A stretch of DNA of 10,105 nt from Thermoleophilaceae bacterium (GCA_013813135.1 JACCSF010000004.1:1-10105); one strand, 5' to 3'. Positions 1 to 6,026 are shown, counted from the first letter of the stretch. Numbers and translations: made by a program. The notes: generated by a model not told the origin, from the letters alone.

Positions 1-26
1 CGACTGCTTTGTGGCCGAAGCAGTCG
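1..26. repeat. Perfect 9-bp inverted repeat (hairpin) at the window edge
   Basis: CGACTGCTT at 1-9 and AAGCAGTCG at 18-26 are perfect reverse complements around an 8-base loop. It could belong to the 3' end of a gene lying before the window, but no T-run follows, so a terminator role is only a guess. It lies 37 bases before a second, longer hairpin. Confidence 0.5.
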
Positions 27-63
27 TGTGCCGGCCAGCGAGCTGCGCAATCGGTTGGCGCCG

Positions 64-98
64 GAAGCGATCGTCCGCGCGGGCGGGACGATCGCTTC
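64..98 (+). terminator. Strong hairpin, candidate transcription terminator
   Basis: GAAGCGATCGTCC (64-76) and GGACGATCGCTTC (86-98) form a perfect 13-bp stem with a 9-base GC-rich loop. The plus-strand sequence after it (TTCTGCTTCT region, 96-105) is pyrimidine-rich but is not a clean T-run. The stem strength and position suggest a terminator for a gene lying before the window. It ends 11 bases before the left terminal repeat of the mobile element at 110. The hairpin is certain by eye; its function is inferred. Confidence 0.45.
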
Positions 99-109
99 TG
101 CTTCTCGTC

Positions 110-291
110 GAGGCTGTTGCACAAACCCCCGGCGGGCTCGCTGGATGCGTTCTAAGGGTGGGCTCCGAAAAACGCCAAGTCGTCCGTCACGTGCCACCGG
201 CCGGTCGCGACGTTGCGCGGCTCAGCCGCTCTGGCACGCACTTCTGTGAGGGGGCTGCGCTGCTCCCGAGGCGACTTTGTGCAACAGCCAC
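110..291. mobile_element. MITE-like element, copy 1 (182 bp)
   Basis: The ends are GAGGCTGTTGCACAAA (110-125) and TTTGTGCAACAGCCAC (276-291). They are reverse complements at 15 of 16 positions. CGTC lies directly outside both ends (106-109 and 292-295), consistent with a 4-bp target duplication. The interior is too short for a transposase. The reverse complement of the whole unit aligns along its length with the 184-bp unit at 5819-6002; shared blocks include GCCAGAGCG, TTTTCGGAGCCC and CTTAGAACG. Terminal repeats, short length, two copies and lack of coding capacity fit a non-autonomous element moved by a transposase in trans. An open frame crosses it, but I do not consider it a gene. The repeat structure is seen directly; mobility is inferred. 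Confidence 0.75.
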
Positions 292-378
292 CGTCCCGAA
301 CAGCAGCGCGCTGGGCGCCGGTCGAGGCTCGCGCGTCGCGTCACGCGGAGGTGTGACCCCCGCGTCGGCGCTCGCGCC

Positions 379-894
379 CTAAGACGGAGCGGAGGCAGCC
401 TCCTGTTGCGCGGCGGGGAACGGCGCCGGCCCGAGGAGCTCGATGCTCTCGGACTGCTCCGCCACTGCCCGCAGCCGTGCCCAGTCGGCCGGCCGCGAAG
501 CGTCCACCGCCGAGCCGACTGGCTCGCCTGCGTCGCGGTAGAAGGACTCCCCCGTCCCGGGCGTCTGCAGGGACAGCACGTGTGCGGTCTCGGAGGTGAC
601 CATGAAGGCATGCGGGACACCGCGCGGCGCGACGAAGAGGCCGCCCTGGCCGACGCGATGCTGCTCGCCCTCGATGTCCACGAGCAGCTCGCCCTCGAGC
701 ACGTAGATTGCCTCGTCCTCGTTTGGATGCATGTGGAGCGGCGTGGTCTTTCCGTGCACCATGCGGTCCTCCAGCATGATGAAGGCGCCGCCGGTCTCTG
801 CGGCGGTCGCCTTCCACGTGAACGAACCGCCGCCGGCGAACCACATCTGCTCGCCCTCGCCGGCCTGTCGGATGATGGGAACCGCGCTGCTCAT
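379..894 (-). CDS. Cupin-domain protein (quercetinase-like single cupin)
   Basis: This is a 171-residue protein with one conserved beta-barrel cupin domain. Cupin motif 1 is seen around residues 48-70 (GKTTPLHMHPNEDEAIYVLEGE, split as GKTTPLHMHP then NEDEAIYVLEGE), giving the H-x-H and Glu metal ligands. Motif 2 follows as GQGGLFVAPRGVPHAF, with the last metal-binding His. There is no signal peptide or membrane segment, so it is probably cytosolic. The family includes metal-dependent dioxygenases, isomerases and small-ligand binders; the substrate cannot be told here. The ATG at 894 is preceded by a good Shine-Dalgarno sequence (AGGAG, five bases before the start). It diverges from a TetR regulator across 88 bases, so it is the likely regulated target. 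The last 30 or so residues are Ala/Ser/Pro-rich. Confidence 0.88.
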   Translation of the reverse strand: MSSAVPIIRQAGEGEQMWFAGGGSFTWKATAAETGGAFIMLEDRMVHGKTTPLHMHPNEDEAIYVLEGELLVDIEGEQHRVGQGGLFVAPRGVPHAFMVTSETAHVLSLQTPGTGESFYRDAGEPVGSAVDASRPADWARLRAVAEQSESIELLGPAPFPAAQQEAASAPS

Positions 895-941
895 CGGTGC
901 TCCTCGCTTCGCTTCCGGCTCGTGCTGCCGCCTTGGCGATA

Positions 942-986
942 GATGGGACTCTGGTGTCCATGAATACTACTATAGTTCCATCATGG
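942..986. promoter_or_regulatory. Divergent cupin/TetR promoter with candidate operator
   Basis: ACTATAGT (969-976) is a perfect palindrome. It supplies a -10-like hexamer on both strands: TACTAT (968-973) for the regulator and TATAGT (974-969) for the cupin gene. The regulator's ATG at 983 lies 9 bases after its hexamer and has no Shine-Dalgarno, so its transcript is probably leaderless. Two wider inverted repeats are visible: GATGGGACT (942-950) with AGTTCCATC (974-982), 8 of 9 matching, and CCATGA (958-963) with TCATGG (981-986), perfect. TCCAT also recurs 20 bases apart (957, 977). I see no convincing -35. A TetR dimer bound here would block both promoters. Which repeat is the operator is not known. 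Confidence 0.5.
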
Positions 987-1609
987 GCATGGTGACCCCG
1001 TATGAGCTGACAGGCAGAACCCACCAGAAGGCCCGCACCCGCGCAGCGATGGTTGACGCGACGCGCGAGCTGCTCGCCGAGGGAATGGCGCCGACGGTCG
1101 AGCAGGCCGCCGAGCGCGCCGCGGTCTCCCGTACAACCGCCTATCGCTACTTCCCCAACCAGCGGGCGCTCCTGATCGCCAGCTACCCCGAGCTCGATAT
1201 GCCGTCGCTGCTCGACGCCGACGCCCCGCCGGACCCCGCCGCGCGGCTCGAGCTCGTCACCGAGAGCATCGCACGCCAGGTGCTCGAGCACGAGCCCGAG
1301 CTGCGCGCGATGCTGCGCCTCTCACTCGAACTGCCGCCGCCGGACAAAGACGAACTGCCGCTGCGCCAAGGACGGGTCATCGGCTGGATCGAGGATGCAC
1401 TAGCGCCGCTAAGAGGCCGCCTGCCCGCAGCCGAGCTGCGCCGGCTCGTGCTCGCCATCCGTGCGACGCTCGGCATCGAAGCGCTCGTCTGGCTCACCGA
1501 CATCGGCGGTCTCTCGCGTGACCAGGCCGCCGATCTCATGCGCGCCTCCGCGCGCACGCTGCTGCGATCCGCACTCGCCGAAGCCGCGACCACCGACGGC
1601 TCGGCCTAG
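983..1609 (+). CDS. TetR-family transcriptional regulator
   Basis: The 208-residue length is typical of TetR repressors. The N-terminal DNA-binding domain covers about residues 12-60: a first helix rich in Arg/Ala (KARTRAAMVDATRELLAEG), then the helix-turn-helix TVEQAAERAAVSRTTAYRYF, whose SRTTAYRYF recognition helix is diagnostic. The rest is a helical ligand-binding and dimerisation domain that does not reveal the ligand. I chose the ATG at 983 because the family fold starts just after it and a -10-like hexamer sits 9 bases before it; the open frame extends further upstream only across the promoter and the cupin gene. ATG at 989 is an alternative. It diverges from the cupin gene, and the shared palindromic promoter suggests repression of that gene and of itself. 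Its stop codon overlaps the 3' end of the minus-strand VOC remnant. Confidence 0.9.
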   Translation: MGMVTPYELTGRTHQKARTRAAMVDATRELLAEGMAPTVEQAAERAAVSRTTAYRYFPNQRALLIASYPELDMPSLLDADAPPDPAARLELVTESIARQVLEHEPELRAMLRLSLELPPPDKDELPLRQGRVIGWIEDALAPLRGRLPAAELRRLVLAIRATLGIEALVWLTDIGGLSRDQAADLMRASARTLLRSALAEAATTDGSA

Positions 1610-1826
1610 GACGGACGTCGACGAGCGATCCACCCGGAGTCGCCCGTCGCCGAAGCGAACGGCGGTGGCGGTTCGGCCCGGATTCCGAGTCGATGCTCGA
1701 GGAGTTCCTTCCCCAGGACGACCATCCCGTCGGGCGCCCGCACGAAGAGCGAGCGGCCCCACTCCTGATAAACGATTGGGCGGCGGGTCCGGGGTCGCGC
1801 GCGCCGATATGGTCCAGCCCGCGCAT
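1606..1826 (-). pseudogene. Remnant of a VOC/glyoxalase-like gene
   Basis: On the minus strand, a start at 1826 reads MRGLDHIGARDP, which resembles the first beta strand of vicinal-oxygen-chelate proteins with its metal-binding His. In another minus frame, from about 1775 to a stop at 1606, it reads YQEWGRSLFVRAPDGMVVL, which resembles the last strand of the same fold (family pattern: ...SLYVRDPDGN.VEL). Only about 70 codons lie between start and stop, against 120-150 in a normal single-domain VOC protein, and the two ends are out of frame. The simplest reading is a gene that lost its middle. Codon third positions in the C-terminal piece are mostly G/C, as in real genes here. Both matches come from memory of family patterns, so confidence is moderate. 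Confidence 0.42.
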
Positions 1827-1854
1827 GTACCAAGGGGGAGCGACACCGGCGGCG

Positions 1855-3624
1855 ATGAAGTGGTGGGGCTGGGGCGAGGAAAACGTCTCCTTCACCCACG
1901 AGGGCAAGCCCGAGCTGGCGCCCTTCATCGAGCGCGTCCTCGGCCTCGACGTGCGCCGGCCGGGCACCAGCGCCATCGCCTTCGAGGACCTGGAGATCCC
2001 GGCGGCCGCGCTCCCGGCCGGACTGAGGGCGGACCTCGAGGACGCCGTCGGAGCCGAGCAGGTCTCCACCGACGACCGCGACCGCGTCGTGCACGGGCGA
2101 GGCAAGAGCCTCACAGACCTGATCCGCCAGCGCCGGGGGGACCTGGGTCGGCTGCCCGACGTCGTGGTGCGCCCCGCCGCCGAGGACCAGGTCGCCGCCG
2201 TCGTCAGGGCCGCCCTCGAGGAGGATGCCGTGGTGATCCCGTTCGGGGGCGGATCGAGCATCTCCGGCAGCCTCGAGGCCGAGTCGGGGGAGACGCGGCC
2301 CGTGATCTCGATCGACATGGGCCGCCTGAACCGGGTGCTACGGGTCGACGCCACGTCGCAGCTGGCGCGCGTGCAGGCAGGCGTCTTCGGCCCCGACCTC
2401 GAGCGCCAGCTCAACGCCCAGGGCTGGACCTGCGGCCACTTCCCCGACAGCTTCACCCACTCGACGCTGGGCGGCTGGATCGCCACGCGCTCCTCGGGCA
2501 TGCAGTCCGACCGCTATGGCGACGTCGCCGAGCTCACGCGCGGGCTGCGGGTGGTCACCCCGTCGGGCATCCTTGCCGTGCGACCGGTGCCGAGCACCTC
2601 CACCGGCCCGAGCGTGCGCGAGATGGTGCTGGGCAGCGAGGGTCGGCTGGGGGTCATCACCGAGGCGACGATCCACGTCCGCCGCGTGCCGCCCGAGCGC
2701 AGGATCCTCGGCTACCTGTTCCCCACCTGGGCGGCCGGCCTGGCCGCCATGCGCGACATCGCCGCCAGCGAGGCCTCGCCGTCGCTCACGCGGGTGTCCG
2801 ACGCCCCCGAGACCGCGTTCTCGTTCGCCACGCGCAACGCCCCCACGCCGCTCGACCGCGTCAAGTCGAAGGCGCTTCAGGCCTTCCTCAGGCGCAGGGG
2901 CTGGGACCTGGAGGCGATGTGCCTGTCGTTCATCGGCTACGAGGGCAGCGCCGACCACGTGGCCGCCCAGCGCAAGCTCAGCGAGCGGATCGCCAAGCGC
3001 CACGGCGGGCTGTGCATCGGCCCGAGCCCGGGCGAGCTATACGACCAGAAGAAGTTCGACACGCCCTACATCCGCGACTTCCTGCTCGACCGCGGCGCTC
3101 CGGCCGACGTCTCGGAGACCTCGGCGCCGTGGAGCGAGCTTCAGATGGTCTACGACAACGTGATGGCGGCCGGCCACGGCGCCTTTCACCGGCTGGGCGT
3201 GCCCGGCTATCTGATGTGCCACCTGTCGCACTCCTACCACGCGGGTGCCTGCCTCTACTTCACGTTCGCGCTCAACCCCCCGGACGACCGCGACGCCCTG
3301 GAGGAGTACCGCGTGGTGAAGTGGGCGATCCAGCAGGCGTTCGTGGACTCGGGCGCCACGCTGTCCCACCACCATGCGGTCGGCACCGAGCACGCCCAGT
3401 GGCTGGAGGAGGACATCTCGATGCCCGGTGTGGCGATGCTGCGGGCGCTGTTCGAGGGCACCGACCCCGGCGCGAACCTCAACCCGGGCAAGATCGTCGC
3501 GGCCGATCCCGATCGGGGGCCCGGGGAAACCATCCCGGGTGGCGAGAGTAGTAGGTCCAATGGCCGAGCCGGCGGACCTCGACGTTCCCTGGACGCGCGC
3601 CAGAGCAGCCAGCCGCCTCCGTGA
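1855..3624 (+). CDS. FAD-linked oxidase, alkyldihydroxyacetonephosphate synthase-like
   Basis: This 589-residue flavoprotein is of the AGPS / FAD-oxidase type. In eukaryotes AGPS exchanges the acyl chain of acyl-DHAP for a fatty alcohol, making the ether bond of ether lipids. Family features seen: MKWWGWGE at the N-terminus, an FAD (PCMH) domain with PDVVVRP (101-107) and PFGGGSSISG (129-138), the signature PDSFTHSTLGGWIATRSSGM (197-216), LGSEGRLGVITEATIHV (259-275), SYHAGACLYFT (460-470), and the catalytic-type His run SHHHAVGTEH (504-513). A NPGKI stretch (543-547) closes the conserved part. I chose ATG 1855 because the family begins at MKWWGWG and AGGGGGAG lies 14 bases before it; ATG 1825 is in frame but overlaps the VOC remnant. 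About 40 Gly/Pro/Arg-rich residues follow the domain and run 65 bases into the next gene. Soluble; no signal peptide. Other FAD oxidases (glycolate or lactate type) are possible but fit less well. Confidence 0.85.
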   Translation: MKWWGWGEENVSFTHEGKPELAPFIERVLGLDVRRPGTSAIAFEDLEIPAAALPAGLRADLEDAVGAEQVSTDDRDRVVHGRGKSLTDLIRQRRGDLGRLPDVVVRPAAEDQVAAVVRAALEEDAVVIPFGGGSSISGSLEAESGETRPVISIDMGRLNRVLRVDATSQLARVQAGVFGPDLERQLNAQGWTCGHFPDSFTHSTLGGWIATRSSGMQSDRYGDVAELTRGLRVVTPSGILAVRPVPSTSTGPSVREMVLGSEGRLGVITEATIHVRRVPPERRILGYLFPTWAAGLAAMRDIAASEASPSLTRVSDAPETAFSFATRNAPTPLDRVKSKALQAFLRRRGWDLEAMCLSFIGYEGSADHVAAQRKLSERIAKRHGGLCIGPSPGELYDQKKFDTPYIRDFLLDRGAPADVSETSAPWSELQMVYDNVMAAGHGAFHRLGVPGYLMCHLSHSYHAGACLYFTFALNPPDDRDALEEYRVVKWAIQQAFVDSGATLSHHHAVGTEHAQWLEEDISMPGVAMLRALFEGTDPGANLNPGKIVAADPDRGPGETIPGGESSRSNGRAGGPRRSLDARQSSQPPP

Positions 3625-4306
3625 GCTCCTCGTCTGCGGAGTGCTCGGCCCGCTGATGGACCTCTACACGCGCCGCCGCGTGGCCGGGCACGAGCGTCTG
3701 GACGACCTCACCGGCCCCGTGGTGTTCGTGGCCAACCACAACAGCCACATGGACACGCCGGTGATCCTGCGCGCGCTGCCGGGCCGGTGGCGGCGGCGAA
3801 CCGCGGTGGCGGCCGCGGCTGACTACTTCTACGACAAGCGTCGCAATGCCCTGTCCGCGTCGCTGGCGTTCGGCACCGTGCCGCTCGACCGCAACAGCGG
3901 CGCCGGCGTGGGGCCGGGCCAGACCGCCCACCTCGACCGCCTCATCGGCGACGGCGGCAGCCTGCTCGTCTTCGCCGAAGGCACGCGCTCGCGCGACGGT
4001 CGCGTCGGGCGGCTGCGGTCGGGGGCCGCGCTGCTGGCCGCCGAGCACCACCTGCCGATCGTGCCGATCTACGTGTCGGGCACCGGCGAGGCGATGCCGC
4101 GCGGACACCGCTGGATGGTCTTCAAGGCCGGCCGGCCCGGCCCGCGTCACCCGCTCGAGATCCGCTTCGGGAAGCCGATCGCCCCCCGCGCGCGCGAGCG
4201 CCCCAGCGAGGTGATGGAGCGGGTGCGGCTGTTCCTCGCCGAGTGCGGGGCCGAGACGGAACGCGAGCCGCACGCCGAACACGTCCACCGACGCCAGCCG
4301 GCCTGA
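3560..4306 (+). CDS. 1-acyl-sn-glycerol-3-phosphate acyltransferase (PlsC-like)
   Basis: This 248-residue protein is of the PlsC/LPLAT family, which transfers an acyl chain from acyl-CoA or acyl-ACP to the sn-2 position of lysophosphatidate at the inner face of the membrane. The four family blocks are present in order: the catalytic NHNSHMD (H60, D65; HX4D), GTVPLDR (105-111), the phosphate-binding FAEGTRSRDG (138-147) and VPIYVSGTGEA. An N-terminal segment around 22-36 (ELLVCGVLGPLMDLY) may be a shallow membrane anchor. ATG 3560 is the first good start and has a weak AGG five bases before it. The gene begins inside the 3' end of the flavoprotein gene, so the two are probably translationally coupled. 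Its acceptor could be 1-alkyl- rather than 1-acyl-glycerol-3-phosphate, given the neighbour. A role in ordinary phospholipid synthesis is not excluded. Confidence 0.88.
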   Translation: MAEPADLDVPWTRARAASRLRELLVCGVLGPLMDLYTRRRVAGHERLDDLTGPVVFVANHNSHMDTPVILRALPGRWRRRTAVAAAADYFYDKRRNALSASLAFGTVPLDRNSGAGVGPGQTAHLDRLIGDGGSLLVFAEGTRSRDGRVGRLRSGAALLAAEHHLPIVPIYVSGTGEAMPRGHRWMVFKAGRPGPRHPLEIRFGKPIAPRARERPSEVMERVRLFLAECGAETEREPHAEHVHRRQPA

Positions 4307-4308
4307 CC

Positions 4309-5322
4309 GTGGCCCGCGTCTTCGTGACCGGCGCCAGCGGCTTCATCGGCGGCGCCCTGACGACCCGGCTGCTCGAGCGCGGAGACCAAGTGGTGGGGCT
4401 CGCGCGCTCCGACGCGGCGGCGGAGAAGGTGGCCGCCCGCGGCGCCGAGGTTGCCCGCGGCGACCTGATCGACGAGGAGTCGATCGCCGCCGGCATGGTC
4501 GGGTGCGAGGCGGCCTACCACGTGGCCGGCGTGAACTCCCACTGCCCGCCCGACCCGGACATGCTCCTGAGGGTGAACGTGGGCGGCGCGGAGGCCGCCG
4601 TACGGGCCGCCGCCAGGGCCGGCATCGGCCGGATGGTCTACACGTCGTCGGCCGCCTCACTCGGTGAGTCCGTGGGCACGGTCGGCACCGAGGACTGCAC
4701 CCACCGCGGCTCCTATCTGTCGGTCTACGACCGCTCCAAACACGAGGGCGAGCGGGCGGTGTTCGCGGCGGCCGCCGAGACGGGCGTCGAGGTGGTTGCG
4801 GTGAACCCATCTTCGGTCCAGGGCCCTCCGCGCACGGGCGGCAACGGCGGGATCATCATCGCCTACCTGAACGGCAAGCTGCCCGCGTTCGTGGACACCC
4901 AGGTGAGCGTGGTGGACGTCCAGGACTGCATCGAGGGCCACCTGCTGGCGGCCGAGCGGGGCGAGAGCGGCCGGCGCTACGTGCTCAACGGCGCCACCCT
5001 CCACTCGCTCCAGGCGCTGGAGATCGTCTCCGAGCTGTCCGGGGTGCGCGACCGCGTGCGGATGATTCCGCCGCCGGTGGCGCGCGCGGCGGTCGCGATG
5101 GCCGAGGCCGCGTACCGCCTGCGCGGGAAGACACCTTCGGTCTGCCGCGCCCGCGTACGGACGATCCTGCACGGCCACCGCTACGACGGCTCGCGGGCGA
5201 CCCGGGAGCTCGGGTTGGACTACACCCCCGTGGCCGACACCTTCGCGCGGACGATCGAGTGGGCCGTGGCGGAGGGTCTCGTCACGCGGCCGCTGCCGGG
5301 CGCTCAGCCCGCCGGGGCGTAA
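4309..5322 (+). CDS. NAD(P)-dependent extended SDR (epimerase/dehydratase or reductase)
   Basis: This 337-residue extended short-chain dehydrogenase/reductase has the Rossmann motif TGASGFIGG at 7-15, a Ser in YTSSAAS (111-117) and the catalytic pair Y140/K144 in VYDRSKHEGE. NPSSVQGPP follows as the usual substrate-side loop. The sequence resembles the dihydroflavonol-reductase / 3-beta-hydroxysteroid dehydrogenase branch more than classical sugar epimerases, so a ketone or alcohol substrate is plausible. I chose GTG 4309, two bases after the acyltransferase stop, because the Rossmann fold starts there; an ATG at 4243 would add 22 Arg-rich residues overlapping the previous gene. The position at the end of a probable flavoprotein-acyltransferase operon suggests a lipid substrate, perhaps the keto group of alkyl-DHAP. 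That assignment is inference. Confidence 0.85.
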   Translation: MARVFVTGASGFIGGALTTRLLERGDQVVGLARSDAAAEKVAARGAEVARGDLIDEESIAAGMVGCEAAYHVAGVNSHCPPDPDMLLRVNVGGAEAAVRAAARAGIGRMVYTSSAASLGESVGTVGTEDCTHRGSYLSVYDRSKHEGERAVFAAAAETGVEVVAVNPSSVQGPPRTGGNGGIIIAYLNGKLPAFVDTQVSVVDVQDCIEGHLLAAERGESGRRYVLNGATLHSLQALEIVSELSGVRDRVRMIPPPVARAAVAMAEAAYRLRGKTPSVCRARVRTILHGHRYDGSRATRELGLDYTPVADTFARTIEWAVAEGLVTRPLPGAQPAGA

Positions 5323-5339
5323 CCGCGCGGCGGCGGCGT

Positions 5340-5465
5340 CACACGAAGTTCAACCGGCGGATCGATCGCTTCCAGCGACGAGGACGATCCGCCTGCCGCT
5401 CGGAATGGCGGCTTATCACCGCCACCCACAACCTCCTAGAGCTCCACATCGACGAGCGGATGTAA
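5340..5465 (+). pseudogene. C-terminal fragment of a DDE transposase (IS1182-like)
   Basis: Only the last 41 codons remain. The frame reads HTKFNRRIDRFQRRG, then SACRSEWRLITATHNLLEL, ending at TAA 5463-5465. The pattern of a basic stretch followed by EW-L-x-x-x-THNLLKL is the usual C-terminus of DDE transposases of the IS1182/IS4-like group in actinobacteria; the Glu is probably the third catalytic acid region or lies just after it. It starts only 17 bases after the SDR stop, so the rest of the insertion sequence was lost in a deletion ending near 5340. The family name comes from pattern memory and should be treated as approximate. Confidence 0.65.
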
Positions 5466-5818
5466 CGCTCACTCTGGTTTCGAGTCCTGGCGCTGGCTGA
5501 GTCTGGACGATTGTGCACCAGTGGAAACGCGGCCATGCGTGCCTCGAAGAGTGAACTTGTGTGATGAGCGATGACCGAGCGGCTCGCTGGCGTGTGCAAA
5601 CACGGCCGCAGGAAAGCCGGTTGCCATCAGGGGCCTATCTGTCTCTACACCAAGGTCAGCCGGCGTCCTCCGGAATGTGCTTGGCCGGGAGGCGGCAGCG
5701 CCAGATGGCGCTTCGGTTGCGTCCAAAGGGAGCGGCGAGCGGAGGGTGGGCCGGCGCTATCGCAATGCGCCGAATGCGATAACGCGTGACCTTGCTGCCG
5801 GCGCTACTGGTCTTCGTC
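5466..5818. other. Intergenic stretch with insertion-sequence debris
   Basis: I see no convincing gene here. TTGTGCACCAG at 5511-5521 matches the right terminal repeat of the MITE-like elements (TTGTGCAACAG) at 10 of 11 positions and lies 46 bases after the transposase stop, where an insertion-sequence end would be expected. Composition is less biased than in the neighbouring genes. A 72-codon frame from ATG 5571 contains several Cys residues, but I cannot support it as a gene. The rest looks like decayed sequence between the transposase scrap and the second MITE-like copy. Confidence 0.4.
5755..5784. repeat. Hairpin upstream of MITE-like copy 2
   Basis: CGCTATCGCA (5755-5764) pairs with TGCGATAACG (5775-5784), with one mismatch, around a 10-base loop. 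No T-run follows on either strand. It lies 34 bases before the left terminal repeat of the second MITE-like copy, as the 64-98 hairpin lies before the first. Confidence 0.5.
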
Positions 5819-6002
5819 GAGGCTGTCGCACAAAGCCGTTTCGGAAAGGGAGATGCTCGTTCGCGGAACGCGGCGCCAGAGCGACTGCGCGGCGGCAGGG
5901 CGCGGGTCCCGGCTGGCGCGTGACGAACAACTTGCCCGTTTTCGGAGCCCGGCCTTAGAACGGATTCAGCGAGCTCGTCTTCACTGTTTATGCGACAGCC
6001 TC
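5819..6002. mobile_element. MITE-like element, copy 2 (184 bp), interior inverted relative to copy 1
   Basis: The ends are GAGGCTGTCGCACAAA (5819-5834) and TTTATGCGACAGCCTC (5987-6002), reverse complements at 15 of 16 positions. CGTC lies directly outside both ends (5815-5818, 6003-6006). The plus strand of this unit aligns with the minus strand of the unit at 110-291: CCAGAGCG near 5874, GCGTGACGAACAACTTG near 5917, TTTTCGGAGCCC near 5939, and CTTAGAACG near 5954. The copies are clearly diverged, so neither insertion is recent. The two bases of each terminal repeat that differ from copy 1 (TTG to TCG) change together at both ends, which suggests the repeat ends have been kept matched. Confidence 0.75.
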
Positions 6003-6006
6003 CGTC

Positions 6007-6026
6007 CCGAGCAAGCGTCTGCTCGG
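6007..6026. repeat. Perfect 7-bp hairpin at the right flank of MITE-like copy 2
   Basis: CCGAGCA (6007-6013) and TGCTCGG (6020-6026) pair perfectly around a 6-base loop, directly after the CGTC that follows the element. It is short, and it may be part of the insertion target or of an old terminator. Confidence 0.4.

Noticed and set aside
11..382. A 123-codon plus-strand frame across the first MITE-like copy
   Set aside because: It runs straight through both terminal repeats and the hairpin at 64-98, matches no family I know, and its similarity to the second locus is explained by the repeated element.
341..1291. A 316-codon minus-strand frame covering the cupin gene and promoter
   Set aside because: Low-complexity Arg/Gly/Ala composition; the cupin motifs are in a different minus frame.
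1461..3551. A 696-codon plus-strand frame covering the TetR end and the flavoprotein gene
   Set aside because: It is a GC-rich shadow frame made of Arg/Pro/Gly/Ala strings; the flavoprotein motifs lie in the other frame.
5571..5789. A 72-codon Cys-containing frame (MTERLAGVCKHGRRKAGC...)
   Set aside because: The CxHGRRKxxC piece hints at a zinc-binding motif, but there is no ribosome binding site, the Cys spacing is irregular, and it lies in decayed mobile DNA.
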